Shown one piece after another: positions 8,769 through 18,088 of a DNA stretch of 33,431 nucleotides. Under the pieces are notes generated by a model that worked only from the letters and a program-made list of their open reading frames with translations, did not search any database and was not told the DNA's origin. Both the position numbers and the translations under genes were made by a program. The stretch lies in assembly GCA_013153055.1 (NCBI GenBank), contig JAADFE010000116.1:1-33431 (forward strand). Direction: 5' to 3'. Each line of letters starts with the position of its first letter. Position 1 is the stretch's first letter. The DNA is from Campylobacterota bacterium. GTDB lineage: Bacteria; Campylobacterota; Campylobacteria; Campylobacterales; Sulfurovaceae.

Positions 8769-11423
8769 ATGTCAAAAATATTACTCTTTATGGCAACACT
8801 ATCAGCCATATATGCCGAAACGGTAGTGGTACCAGATAGATATGAGATTATAGATGATGAAAATAGTAGCTATATATTCTCAGATGAGTATAGAGGAGTA
8901 CTACCTGATATCAAAGAGTATCAAGATAGAGTTATCGCTCAATACAGTAGTGAGTTTGGGTTTAATTTTGATGATAAGTTGCGTGTTGGGTTAGCTTCAC
9001 AAAATAACCAAATAGCCAACGCTTTTTCTACTCAGATACCATTTAATTCACAGCTTTTTTATGGAGCTGGGGCTGGAGAGGTTGATTATTTTTGCTCTAC
9101 CTCTTGGCTCAAAGGTATAATCCTACATGAGACAGCTCATAATTTTCAGCTAAATCCAAAAGAGAGCCTCTCCTCTAGGATTAGTCACAAAATTGTAGGT
9201 AATACACCGTTTACTTTTTTAGGACCTCTGCCTATATTTCCTATACCAAATATTATGATAAATAGCTTTGTGTTAGAGGGAAATGCAGTACTAAATGAGT
9301 CTAGGTTTGGTATAGGTGGACGGCTATATAGTGGATATGCACTAGCTGAGATAGTATCTATGGCAAAAGCAGACAAGATTAAACCAGAGAGAATGTATAA
9401 TCAAACGCTAGATTTTCCATATAGTGAAAATCACTATCTAGTTGGTGGATTTTTTCAACAGTTTTTGGCTAGAAAATATGGAGTCAAAAGGGTAAATAGC
9501 TATTTTAAGATACACTCAAAACAGTTTTTTCCATTTTTTACAAGTAGTGCTTTTAAAAATACCTTTGGTAAGACATTTAAAACCCTCCTAAAGGAGTTTG
9601 TAGATGATGTCAAAACTAAACATGCAAATTTCAAAGCCACAAAAGGCAAAACAATAGCTACAAGTCAGCTATTTGTTCCTATGAATAGAACAGATAGAGA
9701 GATATATACTCTAGTTGGAGACTACAAGAGCTACCCAAAAATATTACAATTTGATAAACAGAGTAAACAGGTCAGCTTTAAAAGAGGAGCATATAGAACA
9801 GGAGAGCCATTTAAAATAGATAATAGATACTACACATTAAGCTCTGTAAAAACCTCTCCAACCAAAATCAAAATGGGGCTAATAGATGATAGTGCATATC
9901 TACAAAAAGGAAGTAGTGGCAAAGTCATCCAAGGATACCTATCCAATAACCAAACCGTATATTTTGATATACCAAAATCACTAGATACTCCTCATATCTA
10001 TATAGATGGTAAATTTTATGATACAAGTAGCTCCTCTGTATATATCAATGGGGATGATTTGTACTATTTTAAACAAAATGGTCACACTAGAACTCTATAT
10101 AAAAACAAAAAGCCTATATTTGACTATAGTGGCTACTATGGATTTATAACAGATATTGGAGATGATGGTAGTATATATTTTATATCACTTACTCCTCATG
10201 GAAGTACAGCATATAGTTACTCCAATGGTCAAATCAAAAGAGTAGCTTTAGGAGATGATGTTATAGAGTTTAAACTTATCAATCCCAACGAGGCATTAGT
10301 TGCTACAATAGGAGCAGATGAGTATAAATACCAGATAATCAAAATCAATCCAACAGTAGCCTCTGTCCCTACACCTGATTATTTTTTAGAAGATAGCAGT
10401 AGTTTAGTTACTCAATCAAAAGATTTCTCTAACAATCAAAACAGCAAACTAAAAGCAAAAGAGTATAACCCTATAACCAATTTAGAGTATAGCTCACTAG
10501 AGCAGTATATGGGATATAGTGATGATGAAGGAGGTTTTCTAAGTTTACAGGCTAATTTTGTTGACCCTCTTATGCAAAACTCATTAGCAGTACTACTCTC
10601 AGCAGATGAAGAGAGCGTTGTAGGTGGAGTTGGATATAGCAATAATGCTCACGCTTTAGAGTTTGGAGCAGAGGGTTATCTAGTATCTCACAATGATGAC
10701 TATTATCATGCAGATGAGAGAGATAATGGATACTCTGCTTATTTAAAACTACCACTAGTAGCCACAGGATATTGGAGGGCTTTTACTACTCTTGATTATA
10801 CAAAAGATTTTGATAATATATACCGTAAACCACTCTCCCTATCACTAGATATAAACAATATAAAGCAGTTTGGAGTTAGTAAATACCCAAATAGTCTAAA
10901 TAGTCTAAATCTATTTATCTCACAAGATAGAGGAGAGAATAGTTATGGAGGCTCATACTCTTGGGGATATGGATTACCATATCAGAGTTTTATCTCTTTT
11001 GATGCTACATATATGAAGAGTAATACTATAGATGAATATAGAGAAAAGGGTATAGAGATAAACCATAATTTTGGTGATATACAGACAGAGAAAGCCTCTA
11101 TTAGTATGCCAACTATAGAGACGACTCATTATGCAAAAGAGCTAAAAGTAGGAGGGATAGGAGTTTATAAAACTATTGATGCACCTCTATATTTTTTCTC
11201 ATTTCCTCTATCTATACAAAGAGAATCTATATATCTAAAACAGAAACTATATGATATTGATTTTGCAAATGAAAATAGAAAATACAGTGAGACAACTCTA
11301 GGGCTAGAGAGTGACTTTGTATTTTTCAATAACTTTGTAGCACCTATAAAGTTTGAGCTTTTATATAATCCTGATGTAAAAGACCAGACACAGTTTAGGA
11401 TTTTGATGGGGATGGAGTTTTGA
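8769..11423 (+). CDS. Exported HEXXH metallopeptidase-like protein with propeller-like middle and probable outer-membrane beta-barrel C-terminus
   Basis: ORF track starts at 8733; start at 8769 preferred because MSKILLFMATLSAIYAE is a signal peptide. Motif HETAH, downstream LEGNAVLNES, repetitive beta-rich segments, C-terminal ...ILMGMEF. Confidence 0.65.
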   Translation: MSKILLFMATLSAIYAETVVVPDRYEIIDDENSSYIFSDEYRGVLPDIKEYQDRVIAQYSSEFGFNFDDKLRVGLASQNNQIANAFSTQIPFNSQLFYGAGAGEVDYFCSTSWLKGIILHETAHNFQLNPKESLSSRISHKIVGNTPFTFLGPLPIFPIPNIMINSFVLEGNAVLNESRFGIGGRLYSGYALAEIVSMAKADKIKPERMYNQTLDFPYSENHYLVGGFFQQFLARKYGVKRVNSYFKIHSKQFFPFFTSSAFKNTFGKTFKTLLKEFVDDVKTKHANFKATKGKTIATSQLFVPMNRTDREIYTLVGDYKSYPKILQFDKQSKQVSFKRGAYRTGEPFKIDNRYYTLSSVKTSPTKIKMGLIDDSAYLQKGSSGKVIQGYLSNNQTVYFDIPKSLDTPHIYIDGKFYDTSSSSVYINGDDLYYFKQNGHTRTLYKNKKPIFDYSGYYGFITDIGDDGSIYFISLTPHGSTAYSYSNGQIKRVALGDDVIEFKLINPNEALVATIGADEYKYQIIKINPTVASVPTPDYFLEDSSSLVTQSKDFSNNQNSKLKAKEYNPITNLEYSSLEQYMGYSDDEGGFLSLQANFVDPLMQNSLAVLLSADEESVVGGVGYSNNAHALEFGAEGYLVSHNDDYYHADERDNGYSAYLKLPLVATGYWRAFTTLDYTKDFDNIYRKPLSLSLDINNIKQFGVSKYPNSLNSLNLFISQDRGENSYGGSYSWGYGLPYQSFISFDATYMKSNTIDEYREKGIEINHNFGDIQTEKASISMPTIETTHYAKELKVGGIGVYKTIDAPLYFFSFPLSIQRESIYLKQKLYDIDFANENRKYSETTLGLESDFVFFNNFVAPIKFELLYNPDVKDQTQFRILMGMEF

Positions 11424-12260
11424 TTACTTTATCTCCTCTATCTCCTCATCTCTATCTAGTATATAACAAAACTTCAACCCATGTAAAAATATAGCCCATG
11501 ATATATATATCCATAGAAAAAAGAAGAGTAGAATACTCAAACTACCATATATACTCATATATGTTTTGTTGTGTAGAACATAAAATATAAATCCAATTTT
11601 GGCTAGATACCAAGCAAGAGAGGCTATAAATGAGCTAATAGCAGCAGCTACTGTAGATACATTGGTATTGGCTGAGATTTTATATGTGAGAAAAAATATA
11701 GACCATATAATAAAAAATGGCAGTATAGTTATAAGCTCTATTCCCGAAGTTAGTTTATTGTTATCTAAAAAGTTTTGTATCTCTGTAGATAGATAAAAAG
11801 ACAATACAAGCATAATAGGAGTTAGTGTAACTAGTGTCCAATATACAGATACAGAAGCCCAAAAGCTTCTTCTTTTAGAGCCAAAAATATCATTGACTAT
11901 ATAGTCATAGTTTTTAAAAAACATCATAGAGGCAAAGAGAACATATATAACTCCTACAACTCCCAATTTACCAGAGTTAGCTATAAAACTATTGATATAT
12001 GTTAATATCTCCTCTGAGTTTGTAGGCAATAGATTATTGAATAGTATATCTTGGATATTTTTATATATATCATCAAATATAGGTAAATGAGTCAATATAG
12101 ACAAGATAATAACCAATAGAGGAACAATAGAAAAGAGAGTATAAAAACTCAAACTAGCAGAGTAGTATCCAAGTTTATCATCAAATAGTGCTTTGATAAA
12201 GTCGCGTATAAATATATAATAATCTTTGACTATTTGACGAAATTTTACATCTCTCTTCAT
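11424..12260 (-). CDS. YihY/BrkB family inner-membrane protein
   Basis: ORF 278 aa; YYSASLSFYTLFSIVPLLVIILSI and several TM segments characteristic of the family. Confidence 0.88.
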   Translation of the reverse strand: MKRDVKFRQIVKDYYIFIRDFIKALFDDKLGYYSASLSFYTLFSIVPLLVIILSILTHLPIFDDIYKNIQDILFNNLLPTNSEEILTYINSFIANSGKLGVVGVIYVLFASMMFFKNYDYIVNDIFGSKRRSFWASVSVYWTLVTLTPIMLVLSFYLSTEIQNFLDNNKLTSGIELITILPFFIIWSIFFLTYKISANTNVSTVAAAISSFIASLAWYLAKIGFIFYVLHNKTYMSIYGSLSILLFFFLWIYISWAIFLHGLKFCYILDRDEEIEEIK

Positions 12261-12424
12261 ATCTATCCTTTTATTCTTTTATAATAGTATAATATATTAT
12301 GTTAAAAGAACAATAATTAAAATATTTAAATTATATTTTATTAGAATATCGTTACTCCCATGAAAAACTAATTAAAGGGCTTATCAATAGAAAAAATGTA
12401 TAATCATCTAAAAAAGGTTTATAT

Positions 12425-12658
12425 ATGTTAGCAATAAATCAAGAACAACTTTTTAAAAATATAGAGATACTACCTATTGAAATTAAAACAAAAATAGTGG
12501 ATATGTTACTAAAAAGCCTAAATCCGATTAATGAATCAATAGATAATTTATGGCTCAAAGAGGTCAATCAAAGAAAAGAGGATATAGAGTCAGGTAGAGT
12601 TGAGACTATTGATGGTGATGAAGTTTTTTTAAAAATACAAAAGAGACTTGATAAGTAA
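12425..12658 (+). CDS. Addiction-module antitoxin (RelE/ParE partner, Unstab_antitox-like)
   Basis: ORF 77 aa; LPIEIKTKIVDMLLKSLNP...LWLKEVNQRKEDIESGRVETIDGDEV typical of this antitoxin family. Confidence 0.8.
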   Translation: MLAINQEQLFKNIEILPIEIKTKIVDMLLKSLNPINESIDNLWLKEVNQRKEDIESGRVETIDGDEVFLKIQKRLDK

Positions 12659-12954
12659 TGAGATACTCTTTTCATCCAGATGCAGAGATAGAGTTAAATC
12701 AAGCTATTGATTATTATGAAGAGTCTCAAAAAGATTTGGGATTAGAGTTTGCTGATGAGGTATATAAAACTATACATAGAATATTGACATTTCCTAAAGC
12801 TTGGTAATCTCTAGGAGATGGTATTCGAAGATGTCTAACAAATAGATTCCCATTTGGTATAATCTATTATCAAAGAAATGAAGAAATTATTGTCTTGGCT
12901 GTGATGCAACTCAATAGGAAACCTAACTATTGGAGAGATAGAAAACAGGGATAG
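12658..12954 (+). pseudogene. RelE/ParE-family toxin with in-frame TAA at 12805-12807
   Basis: Translation MRYSFHPDAEIELNQAIDYYEESQKDLGLEFADEVYKTIHRILTFPKAW*SLGDGIRRCLTNRFPFGIIYYQRNEEIIVLAVMQLNRKPNYWRDRKQG*; ATG overlaps antitoxin stop (TAATG). Confidence 0.85.
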
Positions 12955-12963
12955 ATAAATTAT

Positions 12964-14550
12964 CTACCCCCTCTGATTTCCAGCAAAAAAGTTCCCAGCT
13001 AACCCTAAAGGAACCACTGTTCTATAAAATAGATACCGACCTATAAGCTCACTAACCAAAGCCCCAATAGTAGAGAGTAGTAGAGTAAAAATAGCCAATC
13101 CTATCAATCCACTAGCAGTAAATAAAATAGCTAGTAGTGGTAATATAAGAGCAAAAGCTATTAGTGTATATACTCTTATCTTTTTTAGTTTTCCAAAATG
13201 TTCTTGAAGCAGTATTCTAGTTCTATTTAGTTGATAATATATAGGACTCTCTTTATCTAAATGTCGATAGAACATAACCTCTTCATATATGATAAGCACC
13301 TGTGCCATTCCACTTAGAAGTGATATAGCCAAAAGTACTACAGCTCCATCTTTTCCATTTGTTATGAGCAAAATTGTAGCTATAAGCAAAAATCCAATAT
13401 ACCCTGAACCAAAAAATCTTTTGGTAGTTGATTTTCTATCCCATGATGGTCTAGCAGGAACTCTATAAATCATCGATTGGGCATATATACCGTAGATACC
13501 TATAGCTAAAGTTATAGCCATTACCAATAATAACCCAAACCCTCCTATATCAAATAGATACATAAGTGCTACCAATGAAGCTAATGCCGTATATACCCCT
13601 AGTGCTATAGCCTCTCTGGAGAGCCATGAGGTTTTCCAATTTTTCATAGCAGTTATAGCCAATATCGGTCGTCCTAAATGCAGAGCCGATAGAGGCAGTC
13701 CAATAGCAGATGGTATAAAAGCCATAATAGCCATAGATAGAGTAGGCTTTGGTAGGTTAAATCCTAAACTAAATAGCAACTGACCTAAAAATAGTGCCAA
13801 AAATGCTCCAACTGATAGCTGTGTAAGTACAGTCATAAATACTAGTGGCAACTCTGCATGAGCTGGTTTTAATATTCTCTCATCTGCTGGTTTATACTCT
13901 GGCATATCTTTTGGCAAGGTATATCTAGTGGTTGGTTTTGTAATCTCTACATCAGGCAAGAGTGGAGCAGTTCCCTCTTTTTTCATATCATATTTTATCC
14001 ACTGCTCTTTATTTACAACCTCTATCTCTATAGCCCCAGCAGGACACGCTTGGATACAAGCAGGAGTTTCACCTACAGCTAACTTGTCATGACACATATC
14101 ACATTTGGTTACTATGCCTCTATCTTGGTTAAATACAGGCACCTCATAAGGGCAGTTCCAAGTACAATATTGACACCCTATACAGACATCATCATCATGA
14201 AATACTATTCCACTATCTTCAAATTTGATATATGAGTTGGTAGGACACCCTTTTAGACACTCTGGGTCTATACAGTGGTTACAGCTCATAGAGTTAAATA
14301 GTTGAGATACATTAGGGAACTCTCCTCCCTCCATCTCTCCTACTCGTCTCCACTTTACATCTGCTGGATTATTTTGAAGCTCATTACATGCAGCTTCACA
14401 ACAGTGACACCCTACACAAGCAGTAGCATCAAAGTGAAATCTATACTGTTCTCCATCTTTTAGCTTGGGAATATCTATACTATAGTTACCACACTGCATC
14501 CCTGTTTGGGCTTTGTGGTTGATAAAACTATCTATTGGGGTTGGACTCAT
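12964..14550 (-). CDS. Fused DmsB-type 4Fe-4S ferredoxin / DmsC-type membrane anchor
   Basis: ORF 528 aa; four Cys clusters (CVGCHCCEAAC, CNHCIDPECLKGC, CIGCQYCTWNC, CDMCHDKLAVGETPACIQAC) followed by about eight TM helices. Confidence 0.88.
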   Translation of the reverse strand: MSPTPIDSFINHKAQTGMQCGNYSIDIPKLKDGEQYRFHFDATACVGCHCCEAACNELQNNPADVKWRRVGEMEGGEFPNVSQLFNSMSCNHCIDPECLKGCPTNSYIKFEDSGIVFHDDDVCIGCQYCTWNCPYEVPVFNQDRGIVTKCDMCHDKLAVGETPACIQACPAGAIEIEVVNKEQWIKYDMKKEGTAPLLPDVEITKPTTRYTLPKDMPEYKPADERILKPAHAELPLVFMTVLTQLSVGAFLALFLGQLLFSLGFNLPKPTLSMAIMAFIPSAIGLPLSALHLGRPILAITAMKNWKTSWLSREAIALGVYTALASLVALMYLFDIGGFGLLLVMAITLAIGIYGIYAQSMIYRVPARPSWDRKSTTKRFFGSGYIGFLLIATILLITNGKDGAVVLLAISLLSGMAQVLIIYEEVMFYRHLDKESPIYYQLNRTRILLQEHFGKLKKIRVYTLIAFALILPLLAILFTASGLIGLAIFTLLLSTIGALVSELIGRYLFYRTVVPLGLAGNFFAGNQRG

Positions 14551-14669
14551 TTGGTAATCTCTTTTTTGATTATATTATACTCATAAATTAATATCTTTTT
14601 AATATTTTTATGACTATTTTTTAAGCATAGTAGTTACTAATTAAAATTCTGATACTATTTGAAAAAAGT

Positions 14670-15164
14670 ATGGAGACTATTTTGCAAAGAATTTTTTTTA
14701 TATTGCCGTTACTTGTAGTATCTCTGTTATCTCAGACAGTAAATTTCAAAGAGACAAAATATGTAGAGGCTCTACAACTATACACATATAGAGATGGCAA
14801 TGTAACCTATAGTGACAAATCAACAGTAGTTAGATATGCTGATGGCAAGGTTATAACCAAAAGAGACAATAACCTAACAGTCCAAAATGACAAAGGTGAG
14901 CTACTCACAACTATAAATCTAAATGAAAAACCAGATGTAGCACTCTATTTTCAGCTTACCAAAGCTCTATTTTCAAAAAACTTTGAGAGTTTAAAAGATA
15001 ATTTTGATATAGAAAAATCAAAAAATAAATATAGATTTATACCAAAGGGTGATACCAAAAAGGTTATCAAAGATATAGAGTTATATCTAAATAGTGATGA
15101 GTCTATCAAATATTTTGTTATCAACTTTACAAATATGGATACAATCAAAATTGAAACCAAATAA
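14670..15164 (+). CDS. LolA-like periplasmic protein
   Basis: ORF 164 aa; signal peptide, small beta-rich protein directly upstream of an MMPL exporter. Confidence 0.5.
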   Translation: METILQRIFFILPLLVVSLLSQTVNFKETKYVEALQLYTYRDGNVTYSDKSTVVRYADGKVITKRDNNLTVQNDKGELLTTINLNEKPDVALYFQLTKALFSKNFESLKDNFDIEKSKNKYRFIPKGDTKKVIKDIELYLNSDESIKYFVINFTNMDTIKIETK

Positions 15165-17298
15165 GTTACCATTTATTATATATTTTGCTGTTATAGTTGT
15201 TGCTATAGCTCTATTTAGACCCTCTCATCTTACTACAAATATGCTCTCGATTTTTGAGCATGATGAGAATATCGAAAAGCTTCAGACTCTAAATAGTTTT
15301 GAGAACACCTCGATGTTATTTGTAACTATAGAGGGGTTTAATCCCAAAAATCTAAATAGACTAAAAGAGATAGAAAAAAAGCTTAAAAAATCAAAATATA
15401 TCAAAGAGACCAAACTAAACCTATCAAAAATAGAGATTTCTGACTATATCAAAAAGAACTACTACCTACTCAGTGAGTTTAAACCAATTCCACTAGATAA
15501 CCAAAATATAAAAGAGAGGCTAACAAAACTCCGTGCCTCTTTGGTAGATTCATTTCTCTATCAGCCTATTGATAAAAATGACCCATTTAAACTTTTTGAT
15601 TTTAATATATTTACCAAAGATAACCTCTCAAAAGATGGATACCTAAGAGTTGGGGATTATGGATATCTGCTCACAGCAAAACTAAAAGGCAATGCTACAG
15701 ATATGAGAGTAGCAAAAGAGATAGAGCAGAGTATCAAAGATATATTAGCAGACCAAAGTGATGATGTTGTAGCATTTTCCAATCTATTTTTTACAGCCCA
15801 AAACTCAACATATATCAAAAAGAGTGTCAATACTATTATGTTTTTCTCTTTTGGGTTGTTGATAGTTCTATTTTTTATTACCCTTAGAGACTACAAAGTT
15901 TTGATAGCTACTATGTTGACTCTCGGTGGTTCTATATTTGTAGCTTTGGCTATTAGTAGCTTTGTTTTTGAGGAGCTATCTATATTTGCTCTAGCTTTTG
16001 GTTCGGCTATTAGCTCTATATCGGTAGATTATCTATTTCATAACTATTTTCATAGACAGTACCTCAAAAAAGGGATTAACAAATCTATATTTATAGCCTT
16101 TTTGACTACAGCTTTGGGATTTGTCTTTTTACAGTTTGTCTCTTTTCCTCTGATTGTGCAGTTGTCATTTTTTGCTCTAGTTAGTCTATCTTTTTCATAT
16201 TTTCAATTTACATTTATATATCCATATTTCAAATTTGCACCAAAAGAGAACAGACTAAGTCTAAAAGCACTCTATAATATCAAGCCATTTTTACCAGTCA
16301 ATTTAGTATTTATCTTCTCTATAGTAGCTATAATCTATGCAGGATTTCATATCAGATTTGATTATGATTTAAAAAACCTAGACTACGATAACCAGTCTCT
16401 AAAAGCCAAACAGGCAGTTATCCAAAACAATATGCCATCTAAAAGCACTATTTTGATAGAGGCTAATAGTATAGATGAATTGATAGAGAAAGCCTCGATA
16501 CTACAAAAGAAAATCCCATCATTTAACTCTGTAGCCAAAATCGCACTATCAAATCAGGAGTTTAAAACCAAAAGAGAGAAACTAGATAGTTTTGACTTTA
16601 AAAAGCTAAAAGAGTTGCTAAACCAAAATGCCAAAGCGATAGGTTTCAAAGATGGTTATTTTATGGAAGCCTATAGTTTCACAGAGCAGATACCAAAGAG
16701 CTATTCACCTGATTTAGAGGCTTTTAAAGATATGGGATATGAGATAATAAAAAGAGGTGATAAGTTCTATACTATAGCCACTATGAACAAAAATGAGAAG
16801 ATAGAGCCTATGGATGGAGTATATATCATAGATGCCAAAGAGCTAATCAAATCAACCACACAAAATATGTTTGATAGTCTGCTTCTGTATCTATCTCTTT
16901 CATTTGTGTCGGTATTTATTATTATAGCTTGGGTTACTAGAGCTAAAACTATATTGGCTTTGGATTTTATACTATTTCCTATAGCTATGATACTGCTATA
17001 TTTGAGTTTTGTAGGTATCAATATTATGCACCTATTTTCGATTATTATTATTATTGTAGCAGGGATTGACTATGGTATATATATGAGTAGCGATGCCAAA
17101 TCAGACGAGACCAAAGAGGCGATATTTTACTCATTGCTGACATCTTTTAGTGGGTTTGGGATATTGGTATTTAGCTCGATTGGAGCTATGCACTCTATTG
17201 GAGTGGTGATTACTATTGGGATATTGGCTATTTTGTTGTTGGTGATATCTTTAAAATCTAAACCAACTTATAACCAACCATCATTCAAACAGGAGTGA
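15094..17298 (+). CDS. MMPL/RND-superfamily exporter
   Basis: ORF 734 aa with two TM blocks and two large periplasmic loops; start uncertain because the first about 70 bp overlap the upstream CDS. Confidence 0.8.
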   Translation: MMSLSNILLSTLQIWIQSKLKPNKLPFIIYFAVIVVAIALFRPSHLTTNMLSIFEHDENIEKLQTLNSFENTSMLFVTIEGFNPKNLNRLKEIEKKLKKSKYIKETKLNLSKIEISDYIKKNYYLLSEFKPIPLDNQNIKERLTKLRASLVDSFLYQPIDKNDPFKLFDFNIFTKDNLSKDGYLRVGDYGYLLTAKLKGNATDMRVAKEIEQSIKDILADQSDDVVAFSNLFFTAQNSTYIKKSVNTIMFFSFGLLIVLFFITLRDYKVLIATMLTLGGSIFVALAISSFVFEELSIFALAFGSAISSISVDYLFHNYFHRQYLKKGINKSIFIAFLTTALGFVFLQFVSFPLIVQLSFFALVSLSFSYFQFTFIYPYFKFAPKENRLSLKALYNIKPFLPVNLVFIFSIVAIIYAGFHIRFDYDLKNLDYDNQSLKAKQAVIQNNMPSKSTILIEANSIDELIEKASILQKKIPSFNSVAKIALSNQEFKTKREKLDSFDFKKLKELLNQNAKAIGFKDGYFMEAYSFTEQIPKSYSPDLEAFKDMGYEIIKRGDKFYTIATMNKNEKIEPMDGVYIIDAKELIKSTTQNMFDSLLLYLSLSFVSVFIIIAWVTRAKTILALDFILFPIAMILLYLSFVGINIMHLFSIIIIIVAGIDYGIYMSSDAKSDETKEAIFYSLLTSFSGFGILVFSSIGAMHSIGVVITIGILAILLLVISLKSKPTYNQPSFKQE

Positions 17299-17313
17299 TA
17301 TACTCTTTTGAGC
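17286..17313 (+). repeat. 28-bp direct repeat, copy 1
   Basis: CAAACAGGAGTGATATACTCTTTTGAGC; 27/28 identical to 18114-18141. Confidence 0.9.
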
Positions 17314-17326
17314 TTTATCCATATAA

Positions 17327-17350
17327 GGCGAGGCTGAAGCCATCGGTTCC
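17327..17350 (+). repeat. 24-bp REP-like element, copy 1
   Basis: GGCGAGGCTGAAGCCATCGGTTCC; 23/24 identical to 27849-27872; can form GGCT-loop-GCC hairpin. Confidence 0.65.
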
Positions 17351-17421
17351 TATTTTTTTGAAATTAATTTTGCCAAAAATACCAAAAAATAAATTATATT
17401 CAATTCGCTTTAACAAAAGAT

Positions 17422-17444
17422 AGTTTATACTTTAAATATAAACT
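17422..17444 (+). promoter_or_regulatory. Inverted repeat upstream of the antitoxin gene, probable TA autoregulatory operator
   Basis: AGTTTATA-ctttaaa-TATAAACT, perfect 8-bp arms, 13 bp upstream of the antitoxin ATG. Confidence 0.5.
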
Positions 17445-17457
17445 ACAAGGATATAAA

Positions 17458-17694
17458 ATGACTGTAACAGCAAAAGATTTACGATTTAATATCTCAATGC
17501 TTTTTGATTTATTGAGTAAAGGTGAAGAGATACTTATTACCTATCGAGGTAAAGCAAAAGCTAAATTAATCTCTTATACAGAAACCTCCAATCAACCTAA
17601 AACAGATATGATTTTTGGTATGTGGAGCGATAAAGAGCAGAGTGTAGATGAGATGGTTAGAAATATGAGAAAAGGTCGAAATTTTGATTTATGA
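17458..17694 (+). CDS. Phd/YefM-family antitoxin
   Basis: ORF 78 aa; MTVTAKDLRFNISMLFDLLSKGEEILITYRGKAKAKLI. Confidence 0.8.
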   Translation: MTVTAKDLRFNISMLFDLLSKGEEILITYRGKAKAKLISYTETSNQPKTDMIFGMWSDKEQSVDEMVRNMRKGRNFDL

Positions 17695-18073
17695 TAAATT
17701 GATTGATACAGATATACTTATATGGTATCTACGAGGCAATCAAAACGCTTATGATTTAATTCACTCTATTGGAGAGTTTGCTATCTCTGCTGTAACTTAT
17801 ATGGAGCTAGTACAAGGGATGAGAGATAAAGAGGAGCTAAAAAAATTAAAAAAAACTCTAAAGCAGTGGAGAGTAAAAGTTATCTATATGGATATGGAGA
17901 TATCTGCTTTGGCTCTATTTTATGTAGAGGAGTATTTTCTAAGCCACTCAATGCAATTAGCTGATGCACTTATTGGGGCTACTTGCACAAATTTTGGAAT
18001 GACACTTTATACTGCAAATGACAAGCATTATAGATTTATTAAAGATTTGGATATTTTTGTTTTTAGACCATAA
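17684..18073 (+). CDS. VapC-type PIN-domain toxin
   Basis: ORF 129 aa; LIDTDILIWYLRG, SAVTYMELVQG, LADALIGATC, LYTANDKHY; acidic PIN residues present; 11-bp overlap with antitoxin. Confidence 0.88.
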   Translation: MIYDKLIDTDILIWYLRGNQNAYDLIHSIGEFAISAVTYMELVQGMRDKEELKKLKKTLKQWRVKVIYMDMEISALALFYVEEYFLSHSMQLADALIGATCTNFGMTLYTANDKHYRFIKDLDIFVFRP

Positions 18074-18088
18074 AATTTGTAAAGCTTT

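Noticed and set aside
17041-17060. ATT trinucleotide run in the MMPL gene
   Set aside because: Codes for a poly-Ile TM segment in frame; composition-driven, no frameshift potential from trinucleotide slippage.
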